From Chitinimonas prasina (GTDB lineage Bacteria; Pseudomonadota; Gammaproteobacteria; Burkholderiales; Chitinimonadaceae): 64,000 nt of DNA. Location: positions 896,117-960,116 of the forward strand of contig NZ_BSOG01000001.1 in NCBI RefSeq assembly GCF_030160395.1. The letters run 5' to 3'. The position numbers were made by a program, and so were the translations under genes. Below, in pieces: positions 1-7,523 of the stretch (its first letter is position 1; each line of letters opens with the position of its first letter). The notes beneath the pieces were generated by a model that saw only the letters and a list, made by a program, of their open reading frames with translations, searched no databases and was not told the origin of the DNA.

Positions 1-56
1 AGCGCCCAGGCCAGCAGCCGCAAAGCAGCCATACAGGACTGGAACGCCCACTGCGC

Positions 57-644
57 ATGAGCAACTGCCTTTCCGGGCCTTGCCATAGCGAACTGCTGAT
101 CAAGAAAAGCCGCTTTATCGGTTGCGTTGAACCCATGGCCGACCGCGCTGCCGCCCAGGCCCGCGTGGCCGCCCTGCGGCAGGCCCACCCGGCGGCGGCC
201 CATGTCTGCTGGGCCTTGCTGGCTGGCGGGCATTCTGCTGCGGTGGATGACGGTGAACCCAGCGGCACAGCCGGGCGCCCCATGCTTGATGTGCTGCGCC
301 ACCAGGATCTGGAAGGGGTACTGGCCACCGTGGTGCGCTACTACGGCGGCGTCAAGCTGGGTACCGGTGGCCTGGTAAGAGCGTATACCGACGCCGTCGC
401 CCAGGCCTTGCTGGATGCCCCCCGCGTCCCCTTGCAAACCCTCACCAACCTGCACTGCAGCCTGCCCTATGCCCTGGAAGGGCATGTGCGGCGCCAGCTC
501 AGTGCAGCTGGCGCACAATTGCAAGGTGTAGAGCACGCCAGCCTGGTACACATACAGTTTTGCCTCCCAGCCAGCGCAGCCGAGGCGCTAGTCCACCAGC
601 TCGACGAGTCCTGTCGTGGTCTACTGGTCTGGCACCATCCCTAA
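57..644 (+). CDS. YigZ/IMPACT family protein
   Basis: This 195-residue protein matches the bacterial YigZ branch of the IMPACT family, cytoplasmic proteins of uncertain biochemical role that have been linked to translation or proline-peptide metabolism. The N-terminal UPF0029 fold shows the family landmarks KSRFIG near residue 18, DDGEPSGTAG near 65-74 and the signature VVRYYGGVKLGTGGL near 92-106. A less conserved C-terminal domain of about 65 residues follows, as usual for YigZ. The length is normal for the family (about 200). The ATG follows the first bases of the window without a clear Shine-Dalgarno, so the start is slightly uncertain. The family call is secure from the signature; the function is not. 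Confidence 0.92.
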   Translation: MSNCLSGPCHSELLIKKSRFIGCVEPMADRAAAQARVAALRQAHPAAAHVCWALLAGGHSAAVDDGEPSGTAGRPMLDVLRHQDLEGVLATVVRYYGGVKLGTGGLVRAYTDAVAQALLDAPRVPLQTLTNLHCSLPYALEGHVRRQLSAAGAQLQGVEHASLVHIQFCLPASAAEALVHQLDESCRGLLVWHHP

Positions 645-773
645 ATTGCAGGATGGCAAGGCCGCGCCGCCTCTCTACAATAGGATGGTCATACCACGCG
701 CGGGTGCTTTCGTCCCGCTTGTATGGCATGCCCGCCCACCCGCTGGCCCAGCCGGCATCGCGAGAGGAAAGCC

Positions 774-2225
774 ATGACCGAGCAGCAGCTGCCACGCCCA
801 GGCCTGGGCGCCTACCTGCTGCTATCCCTGCTTTACTTCGTCGCCGCCCGCTTTTGCGGCGCATATACCGTCTCGCCTGAGGGCATGGGCATCATCTGGG
901 CCCCCAATGCGGTGTTGCTGGCCGTATTGCTGTACTACCAGGGCCAAGGCTATCTGCGCTTTGCTGTACTCGCTGTCCTTGCCGAAATGCTGGGCGACCT
1001 GCCCTACTACCCTGTGCAGCAATCCTTCTTCTTCGGCTTGGTGGATACGCTGGAGGCCACCTTGGCCTGGCTGCTGATGCGCCGCGCCAGTATGTCCACC
1101 CAGTTGGGCACAGTGGAGGACCTGGCCAAGTTCATGCTGGCCGGCCCCGTGCTGGCGGCACTGGCTGGCGGCACCATGGGGGCGCTCACCCTGTATGCCC
1201 TGGGCGTCAGCCAGAATGGCCTGCTCAGCATGACCAGGGTATGGTGGTTTGGCGACGCACTGGGCTATATGATCATGACCCCCCTGCTACTCTACCTGGC
1301 CCAGCCCGCCAGCCGCTGCGGCTACCAGTACCGGCAGGGGGATCTGGTGGCGCTGGTCTTTACCCTGGCCGTTGCCGCCGCCATGGTTGCAGCCGAAAAC
1401 GGCAGCCTGCAGGGCGTATCCGTCACCCCCGCCGTCCTGCTGCCCTCGCTGCTTTACCTGGCCGCCCGCTTCCACCCCGCCTGGTCGGCGCTGGGGGTGG
1501 CCCTGGTCGCCATGACGGTAGCCGTGCTGATCACTGGTGGCCACCATCCCTTCGGCAAGCTGCCGCTGAATGAGGAAGTCATGCGCGGGCAGGAGTTCAT
1601 CCTGATCATGAGCCTGTTGGGCACCGGCTTCGCCGCACTGATGAGCGAGATACGCGAGCACAAGCGCAGCCTGGAAGCCCGGGTGGCCGAGCGCACCTCG
1701 TTGCTGCTCAAACTCAATGCCGACCTGGCCCACCAAGCCCAGACCGATGCCCTTACCGGTCTGCTCAACCGTCGTGCCTTCTATGAGGCCGCACAGCGTG
1801 AAGTCGAGCGCAGTACCCGCTTCGAGCGGCCGCTGGCGGTGTTGATGCTGGATCTGGACCACTTCAAGGCCATCAACGACAGCCATGGCCACCTGGTCGG
1901 CGACAAGGTGCTGAGCCACTTTGCCAGCCTGCTGCGGCAGACGGCGCGTGGCTCCGATGTGGTGGCCCGCTACGGCGGCGAAGAGTTCGTGGTGCTGCTG
2001 CCGGAAAGCAGCCTGGAACCCGGCCTGACGCTGGCGGAGCGCTTGCGTGAGAACCTGCGGGACTCGCCGCTAATGGTGAACGGCCAGGCCATCGCGGTCA
2101 CCGCCAGTATGGGCCTGACCATACTGCGGCCGCCCGAAGGAGTGGAAGCCATGCTCAGCCGAGCCGATACCGCGCTATACAATGCCAAATCCGGCGGGCG
2201 CGACCGCATCATGGAGGCATCCTGA
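774..2225 (+). CDS. MASE1-GGDEF membrane diguanylate cyclase
   Basis: This is a predicted inner-membrane diguanylate cyclase making c-di-GMP from two GTP. The first roughly 290 residues are a run of hydrophobic helices typical of a MASE1 sensory domain, with a conserved IIWAPNAVLLA motif in the second segment. A short linker (EARVAERTSLLLKL, probably coiled coil) leads to a GGDEF domain that starts around residue 320. The active-site loop is GGEEF at about 401-405, and the product-inhibition I-site RGSD lies five residues upstream, so both catalysis and feedback are expected. I place the start at the ATG after GAGAGGAAAGCC; an in-frame ATG at 723 lacks a ribosome site. The signal sensed by MASE1 is unknown. 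Confidence 0.93.
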   Translation: MTEQQLPRPGLGAYLLLSLLYFVAARFCGAYTVSPEGMGIIWAPNAVLLAVLLYYQGQGYLRFAVLAVLAEMLGDLPYYPVQQSFFFGLVDTLEATLAWLLMRRASMSTQLGTVEDLAKFMLAGPVLAALAGGTMGALTLYALGVSQNGLLSMTRVWWFGDALGYMIMTPLLLYLAQPASRCGYQYRQGDLVALVFTLAVAAAMVAAENGSLQGVSVTPAVLLPSLLYLAARFHPAWSALGVALVAMTVAVLITGGHHPFGKLPLNEEVMRGQEFILIMSLLGTGFAALMSEIREHKRSLEARVAERTSLLLKLNADLAHQAQTDALTGLLNRRAFYEAAQREVERSTRFERPLAVLMLDLDHFKAINDSHGHLVGDKVLSHFASLLRQTARGSDVVARYGGEEFVVLLPESSLEPGLTLAERLRENLRDSPLMVNGQAIAVTASMGLTILRPPEGVEAMLSRADTALYNAKSGGRDRIMEAS

Positions 2226-2237
2226 GCCGGCGACAGC

Positions 2238-3008
2238 TCAGGGTTTCTGCATCCAGGGCACCACAGCCTGCTTGAATTCAGCCGACTCTCTAACCTCAGC
2301 CACCGTATCCCACAGGCGCTGGGCCCATGCCGGGTACTGGGACACAAACCGGCGCGACAGCATGATGAAATTGGGCCGCCGGTCGAGCGGCGGACCTACT
2401 TTTTCCAGATTGGCAGCCAGCTCAGGGTTGACTTGCAACAAGCGGTCGCCGTTATGGGTCAGCAAGGCCGCACCGTCGGCCACGCCCAGTTGCACCTGTC
2501 GCAACACATCCTCCGCGTCCTTGGATAATTCCAGTACGTTCGCCCCGGTCGCCCGCAAGGGACCGATGATGGAAAAGCGATACTGCACGGCAATGCCACG
2601 CTTGAGGTTGCTGAAGCGGTGGCCATCCCAATTCAGATCGCCCTCCTTGGGCCGATAAAGGGAATAGGTGATTTCCAACATGCGCTTGTCGATGTCAGGC
2701 TTGCCATCCCGCATGGGGTAGACCCCCATCTCCAGCCGCTCCGGCACAAAGCTGGCATTGACCACGCCATCGACCACGTTCTGCTGCATCTCTGCCAGAC
2801 AGCGCTTCCAGGGTTTGGCCACCAGCACGACATGCAGGCCGCTTCGCTGGCCGACCATCTCCACCATGGTGATCACATAGCCACTGGGTCCAGGCAATAT
2901 CCAGGGATAATTCTCCTGATCCTCGAAGCACAAGGTGACACTGCCGGGCTTGTCGGCCAAGGCGGGCAGCGTCAGCAGGAGGCAGATCAGCCAGCGCAGC
3001 GAGGTCAT
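2238..3008 (-). CDS. Periplasmic substrate-binding protein (SBP_bac_3-like)
   Basis: This 256-residue protein begins with a signal peptide (MTSLRWLICLLLTLPALA-DK) and continues as a two-lobed solute-binding fold of the SBP_bac_3 type. Landmarks include the early VTLCFEDQENYPW strand and the YVITMVEMVGQRSG helix. It is probably exported to the periplasm. No ABC permease or ATPase gene is adjacent, so it is an orphan receptor. Such orphans are common in betaproteobacteria and often act as sensors or as stand-alone amino-acid-like ligand binders. The start is fixed by an excellent CGGAGGAATATC ribosome site directly before the ATG. The ligand cannot be read from the sequence. It lies downstream of the M91 protease gene on the same strand, 73 bp away. 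Confidence 0.85.
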   Translation of the reverse strand: MTSLRWLICLLLTLPALADKPGSVTLCFEDQENYPWILPGPSGYVITMVEMVGQRSGLHVVLVAKPWKRCLAEMQQNVVDGVVNASFVPERLEMGVYPMRDGKPDIDKRMLEITYSLYRPKEGDLNWDGHRFSNLKRGIAVQYRFSIIGPLRATGANVLELSKDAEDVLRQVQLGVADGAALLTHNGDRLLQVNPELAANLEKVGPPLDRRPNFIMLSRRFVSQYPAWAQRLWDTVAEVRESAEFKQAVVPWMQKP

Positions 3009-3081
3009 GATATTCCTCCGAGTATCAGAGAAATATAGACGACCAGACCAATCCTGCGCAGTGCTGAGTAAAGGGATAACG

Positions 3082-3789
3082 CTAGAACTGCCTGACCCCA
3101 CCCTGGAAATAATCGCCATAGTCGAGGCGCCGCAGCAGGAAATGCTCCTGCCGGATATGGTTCTCGCTGGGCATCCACTCGCCTGGCCGGCGCATCAGGC
3201 CCACGGTTTCGCCTTCATCAGTCCCCGTCGCGACTATCCTGGCCTGCCGCATTGCCGGCCTTTGTGCCGGCAGGGCATTGAATTCATCCAATGCAGAACG
3301 ACGAAACATGGTCGCCCCATGCGCATTGCGCCACGCATGCACCAATTCATGGCCCAGGCCAATGAAATTGGGCCGCCGCTCGGCCCCGACCACCAGATTG
3401 TCCGGATTCCAGTTGACCGTGGTGCCTATGCCGCCGGCACCACGTTGGCCATTGGCTTGCCGATACATGCCCAGGTTGGGGTTATGCCGGTTGGCCACCT
3501 GTGCTTCGGCATCGTTCACGTTGGCAGAGCGCTGTATATCCACCCAGCCATGACTGGCCCGCAAGGTTGCGTTGGTTTCAGTGAACATCCGATTGGCCGT
3601 GTACTTGGTATCCAGCTTGGCCATGGCGCGGCGGGTCTGCACCGTGAAATCGGCAAACTCGGCATTGGACAATCCACCACGTCGCACCGTAAATCGCTCA
3701 TGCGTGCTGCTTGCCACACCCCGGTCCGCAGGCCGCAGCGCTGCGCGACCCGCTGCAAGCAAATCTGGTGTGACACCATGTCGGTTCAT
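3082..3789 (-). CDS. M91-family (NleD-like) zinc metalloprotease, putative effector
   Basis: This 235-residue protein carries the M91 metallopeptidase signature: HELVHAWRNAHG with the zinc-binding HExxH at about 147-151, followed by DEGETVGL at about 191-198, which would supply the third zinc ligand region. Upstream sits GIGTTVNWNPDN, matching the G..S.V.(F/W)NP strand of the family. Known M91 members are secreted effectors such as NleD of enteropathogenic E. coli and HopH1 of Pseudomonas. No signal peptide is visible, which fits an effector or toxin delivered by a specialised system. No secretion genes are in the window. I chose the ATG preceded by AGGAAGGGCACAAG; two in-frame ATGs upstream (3816, 3831) are possible. 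Target and delivery route are unknown. Confidence 0.8.
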   Translation of the reverse strand: MNRHGVTPDLLAAGRAALRPADRGVASSTHERFTVRRGGLSNAEFADFTVQTRRAMAKLDTKYTANRMFTETNATLRASHGWVDIQRSANVNDAEAQVANRHNPNLGMYRQANGQRGAGGIGTTVNWNPDNLVVGAERRPNFIGLGHELVHAWRNAHGATMFRRSALDEFNALPAQRPAMRQARIVATGTDEGETVGLMRRPGEWMPSENHIRQEHFLLRRLDYGDYFQGGVRQF

Positions 3790-3958
3790 CTTGTGCCCTT
3801 CCTGGCCCTCGGTCATGGCCCCCATGGCCATGAACGCGGTCCGTCAATGAACTATCTAGACGTTCGCGTCAGTAATGGCAAACTGTGGCATGCCAGTGCC
3901 AATCCACCTGCTACGCTCGGCATGGCCCCCTCCTGCTCTATTGTTGAAAGTGCATTCC

Positions 3959-5038
3959 ATGGCAGACCCCAAACAACCACTGGCTGGCGTCAAGATTGTC
4001 GAACTTGGCTCCTTGATCGCCGGGCCGTTCTGTACCCGCCTGATGGCCGACTTCGGCGCGGAAGTCACCAAGATAGAGCCGCCCGAGGGCGACCCATTGC
4101 GGCGCTGGCGGCGGTTGCATCAGGGTACGTCGCTGTGGTGGTATGTGCAGAGCCGTGGCAAGCGCTGCATCACCCTCAATCTCAAGCTCGATGCCGACCG
4201 CCAGCGCGCCCGCGAGCTTTGTGCCGGCGCCGACATCGTGGTGGAGAACTTCCGCCCCGGCGTGATGGAGAAACTGGGCCTGGGCTGGGATACCCTCTCG
4301 GCCCTCAACCCCAGGCTGGTGATGGTGCGTATCTCCGGTTTTGGCCAGAGCGGGCCCTATCGCGATCTGCCCGGCTTTGGCGCGGTGGGAGAATCCATGG
4401 GCGGCCTGCGCTATGTGACCGGCTTTGCCGACAGGCCACCGGTACGCACCGGGGTGTCGATAGGCGATTCCATTGCGGCACTCTACGCCGTCATGGGTGC
4501 CCTGATGGCCCTGCGTCAGGTCGAGGTCAACGGCGGCCGGGGGCAGATAGTCGATGTGGCGCTGTACGAGGCCGTGTTCGCCATGATGGAGAGCCTGGTG
4601 CCCGAGTTCGACCACGACGGCTTTATCCGCGAACGCAGCGGCAACATCATGCCCGGCATCACGCCCTCGAACACCCATACCACCGCCGATGGCCGGCATA
4701 TCACCATCGGTGCCAATGGCGATGCCATCTTTGTCCGGCTGATGCGCGCCATAGGCCGCCATGATCTGGCAGCAGCACCCGACCTAGCGGACAACGCCGG
4801 CCGCGATGCCCGCCGCGACGAGATCTATGCCGTGATAGACCAGTGGGTTGGCCGTCACAGTCACGACGAAGTCATGGCCGCCCTCAAGCAAGCCGAAGTC
4901 CCCGCATCCAAGGTCTATTCGGTGGCCGACATGCTGGCCGACCCACACTTCCACGCCCGCGAGATGTTCATCCCCCTGACCCTTCCTGATGGCAAGGTGA
5001 TACGGATGCCGGGCATCGTGCCCAAGCTGGTCGGATAG
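3959..5038 (+). CDS. CaiB/BaiF family CoA-transferase
   Basis: This 359-residue protein is a class III (CaiB/BaiF/FrcA) CoA-transferase, a cytoplasmic enzyme moving CoA between carboxylic acids. The N-terminus is diagnostic: PLAGVKIVELGSLIAGPFCTRLMADFGAEVTKIEPPEGDPLR. Later family blocks are NLKLDADRQRARELCAGADIVVENFRPGVMEKLGLG and VRISGFGQSGPYRDLPGFGAVGES. The length is slightly under the family norm of about 400. The start at 3959 matches the usual beginning of family members; earlier in-frame ATGs would add a non-conserved extension. The gene is divergent from the M91 protease and has no pathway neighbours, so the acid substrate (oxalate, carnitine, succinyl-type or other) cannot be assigned. 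Confidence 0.93.
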   Translation: MADPKQPLAGVKIVELGSLIAGPFCTRLMADFGAEVTKIEPPEGDPLRRWRRLHQGTSLWWYVQSRGKRCITLNLKLDADRQRARELCAGADIVVENFRPGVMEKLGLGWDTLSALNPRLVMVRISGFGQSGPYRDLPGFGAVGESMGGLRYVTGFADRPPVRTGVSIGDSIAALYAVMGALMALRQVEVNGGRGQIVDVALYEAVFAMMESLVPEFDHDGFIRERSGNIMPGITPSNTHTTADGRHITIGANGDAIFVRLMRAIGRHDLAAAPDLADNAGRDARRDEIYAVIDQWVGRHSHDEVMAALKQAEVPASKVYSVADMLADPHFHAREMFIPLTLPDGKVIRMPGIVPKLVG

Positions 5039-5100
5039 ACCAAGGCGGGACTTGTAAGAAAACCGTCACGACCACCGGCCCACAGGCTGGCTATGCTGGG

Positions 5101-6147
5101 ATGCAGCCCCCTGCAGATCAGCCCGCCATGCTCTATGACCGCCTGCCCGAACTTGCCCAACTGGAGCGCCTGATCGCGCATGGCCAGGGCTGCTTGCGGG
5201 CGCAGACCGTAGCGGAAGTGTGCGCGGGTGGGCATGCCCTGCCGGTCAAGCTGCTGAGCATGGGTAGCGAGCGGCCGGATGCGCCGGTGGTGGGTTTCTT
5301 TGGCGGTGTGCATGGGCTGGAACGCATAGGCACCCAGGTGGTGCTGGCCTTCATACACAACCTGCTGATGCGGCTGCGCTGGGACCCGCTACTGGAACAC
5401 CAACTGAGCCAGATACGGCTGCTGTTCATGCCGCTGGTGAATCCTGGCGGCATGCTGCAGCGGCGCCGCGCCAACCCAGCCGGGATAGACCTGATGCGCA
5501 ATGCCCCCATCAATGCCAGCGAGCCGGTGGCCTGGCTGGTGGGCGGGCATCGTCTGGGCGGCTGGCTGCCTTGGTATCGTGGCCCCGATGGCGAGGACAT
5601 GGCTGCCGAGAGTAGTGCACTGTGCGAGGTGGTGGCAGCCGAGATGCTGGGACGGCCGCTGGCGCTGGCGCTAGACTGCCATTCCGGCTTTGGGCTGCGC
5701 GACCGTATCTGGTTTCCCCTCGCCGGCAGCCGCCGGCCTATTGATGTACTGGGCGAGATCTACACCCTCAAGACCCTGTTCGACCAGGCCTACCCGCACC
5801 ATCGCTATGTATTCGAGCCGCAAAGCCGGCAATACCTGACCCATGGTGATTTGTGGGACCACCTCTACCTGCAGTCGCGCCAGCTGGGGCAGGGCTTGTT
5901 CCTGCCACTGACGCTGGAGATGGGTTCGTGGAACTGGGTACGCAAGAACCCGCGCCAGTTGTTCTCGCGCCTGGGAGTGTTCAATCCGGTGGCACCGCAT
6001 AGGCAGCAGCGGGTGATGCGCACCCACCTTGCCTTCATGGAATTTCTGACCCGCCTGGCCGGCAGTGAACAGCGCTGGCTGGCCGGCCACCTGCGCAGTG
6101 CCCGCCACCGCATGGATGCCATGCACCTATGGTATCGCGATGCCTGA
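5101..6147 (+). CDS. M14-type zinc carboxypeptidase / DUF2817-like
   Basis: This 348-residue cytoplasmic-looking protein fits the M14 metallopeptidase superfamily. FGGVHGLERIG near residues 65-75 supplies a HxxE zinc pair, VNPGGM near 117-122 is the conserved turn, DCHSGFG near 195 supplies the second His, and LTLEMGSW near 275 supplies the general-base Glu. There is no signal peptide. The downstream alpha/beta hydrolase starts inside its stop codon (an 8-base overlap), so the two are translationally coupled and probably act together. The substrate is not evident; related proteins cleave amidated or acylated amino acids as well as peptides. An in-frame ATG at 5128 is an alternative start, since neither candidate has a strong ribosome site. 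Confidence 0.8.
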   Translation: MQPPADQPAMLYDRLPELAQLERLIAHGQGCLRAQTVAEVCAGGHALPVKLLSMGSERPDAPVVGFFGGVHGLERIGTQVVLAFIHNLLMRLRWDPLLEHQLSQIRLLFMPLVNPGGMLQRRRANPAGIDLMRNAPINASEPVAWLVGGHRLGGWLPWYRGPDGEDMAAESSALCEVVAAEMLGRPLALALDCHSGFGLRDRIWFPLAGSRRPIDVLGEIYTLKTLFDQAYPHHRYVFEPQSRQYLTHGDLWDHLYLQSRQLGQGLFLPLTLEMGSWNWVRKNPRQLFSRLGVFNPVAPHRQQRVMRTHLAFMEFLTRLAGSEQRWLAGHLRSARHRMDAMHLWYRDA

Positions 6148-6949
6148 GCCTCGCCCCTGGGTGCTGCTACGCGGGCTGGGGCGGGAGGCACGCCATTGGG
6201 GTAGCCTGCCGGGCCTGCTGGCGGCAGCAACCGGCAGCCGTATCTACACCCCGGATCTGCCCGGCAATGGCCGGCTATGGCGTCAGCCGAGCGCCAGCAG
6301 TATTGCGGGGCAGCTACGCCAGTTGCGCCTGCAACTGGCCTCGCCCTTGAGCCATGGGCCGGTACAAGTGCTGGCGATCTCGCTGGGCGGCATGGTGGCG
6401 CTGGAGTGGGCCACGCACCATCCCGAGGAGGTGGCGCGGCTGGCGCTGGTGAACACCAGCTTGGCGGGATTGGCTCCCCCCTGGCAACGACTGCGCTGGC
6501 AGCGCTATCCGGCGCTGCTGCGCCTGCTGTGGCAAGACATGGCAAAGCGTGAGCACGGTATTTTGCAGATCACCAGCAATCTGCCGGTGCGGCGCCAGGC
6601 AGTGCTGCACGACTGGCAGCGGTGGCAGCAGGCCTGTCCCGTTTCGGCCGGCAACCTGCTGCGCCAGTTGGCCGCTGCCGCCCGCTACCGCCCCCCTACA
6701 GCCTGGCCTCACTGCCCGGCACTCTTGCTGAACAGCCAGCAAGACCAACTGGTACACCCACGCTGCTCGCAGCGGCTGGCCCAGGCCAGCGGTTGGCCGC
6801 TACGGCAACACCCCTATGCGGGCCACGATCTGGCGCTGGACGACCCGCTCTGGCTGGCCCAGCAGGTGGCCAGCTGGGTACGGCATGAGGCCAAACCGGC
6901 ACTGGCAATAGCACCCCGGGGGTACGCAACGCCCCCTGGAGCGCGGTAG
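6140..6949 (+). CDS. Alpha/beta hydrolase
   Basis: This 269-residue protein has the alpha/beta-hydrolase layout. An early strand and oxyanion region (WVLLRGLGREARHWGSLPGLL) is followed by the nucleophile elbow VLAISLGGMVALEWA with the serine in the GxSxGG-like turn near residue 77. A C-terminal GHDLALDDP supplies the catalytic His. The nucleophile motif reads AISLGG rather than the commonest GHSMGG, as in some esterase-like members. The ATG at 6140 overlaps the last codons and stop of the M14-type peptidase gene, indicating co-translation. The in-frame ATG at 6065 lies deep in the upstream gene and is not credible. The substrate is unknown. Confidence 0.88.
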   Translation: MPEPRPWVLLRGLGREARHWGSLPGLLAAATGSRIYTPDLPGNGRLWRQPSASSIAGQLRQLRLQLASPLSHGPVQVLAISLGGMVALEWATHHPEEVARLALVNTSLAGLAPPWQRLRWQRYPALLRLLWQDMAKREHGILQITSNLPVRRQAVLHDWQRWQQACPVSAGNLLRQLAAAARYRPPTAWPHCPALLLNSQQDQLVHPRCSQRLAQASGWPLRQHPYAGHDLALDDPLWLAQQVASWVRHEAKPALAIAPRGYATPPGAR

Positions 6950-7091
6950 GATTGGCCCTGTGCTACCCTGTAAGGCATTGCGGGTAGCGTTTATCCGCCC
7001 ACGGCATGTGCTAGCTGCCGCATGTTGCGCCTGCTCGGTGCAAGGCGCTGGCCGGGGGCCAGACCCACCACCAGCCTACCCTGTCGCCATC

Positions 7092-7349
7092 ATGATCCTC
7101 GACTTCGAACTCTCTCCCGCCGACGACGCTCGCAAGGAAATAGCCAGCGTGCTGACCCATATCGACCGTTTTCTGCAAGGCCGCGAGAATGGCCTGGCGC
7201 ACGCCAGCAAAGACGATCTCAAGGCCTATCTCAAGTCCATGTTTAACTTCTCCACCGATGTGCTGAGCATGGTGGTGACCAAGGAAGCCTACGCGCTGGA
7301 GCTGGAATTAGGCTACGTCAAAGTGGTCTGCAAGCTGAAACGCTACTGA
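7092..7349 (+). CDS. Small conserved-looking hypothetical protein
   Basis: This is an 85-residue acidic soluble protein beginning MILDFELSPADDARKEIASV. I do not recognise its family. It is predicted to be largely helical at the start and then to form two strands (YALELELGYVKVVCKLKRY) with no signal peptide or membrane segment. The ATG used here follows TCGCCATC without a good ribosome site. The in-frame ATG at 6960 would add 44 residues of low-plausibility sequence. Codon bias and third-position GC match the neighbours, which supports it as a real gene. It lies 142 bp after the alpha/beta hydrolase on the same strand and may be co-transcribed. The function is unassigned. Confidence 0.6.
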   Translation: MILDFELSPADDARKEIASVLTHIDRFLQGRENGLAHASKDDLKAYLKSMFNFSTDVLSMVVTKEAYALELELGYVKVVCKLKRY

Positions 7350-7523
7350 ACCGCCACTTGCAATATAATCAGCAACTTACCCTGCTGTGGCCACGGGAAT
7401 CCTGAGTGCCATAGCAGAGGCTGGCTGCGCCTGCTTCTTATTCCCAGGTGGATAGGCCACCAACGTCTTGCCCCGTCGTACCTCACCCTGTTGTTTCATT
7501 GATCGAGTATTGGTTTCATACGC

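Noticed and set aside
1-56. First bases of the window
   Set aside because: Too short to tell whether they are the end of an upstream gene or intergenic.
2935-4764. 609-codon plus-strand frame across the M91 gene and the CoA-transferase
   Set aside because: It runs antisense to one gene and out of frame with the other, with no recognisable domain.
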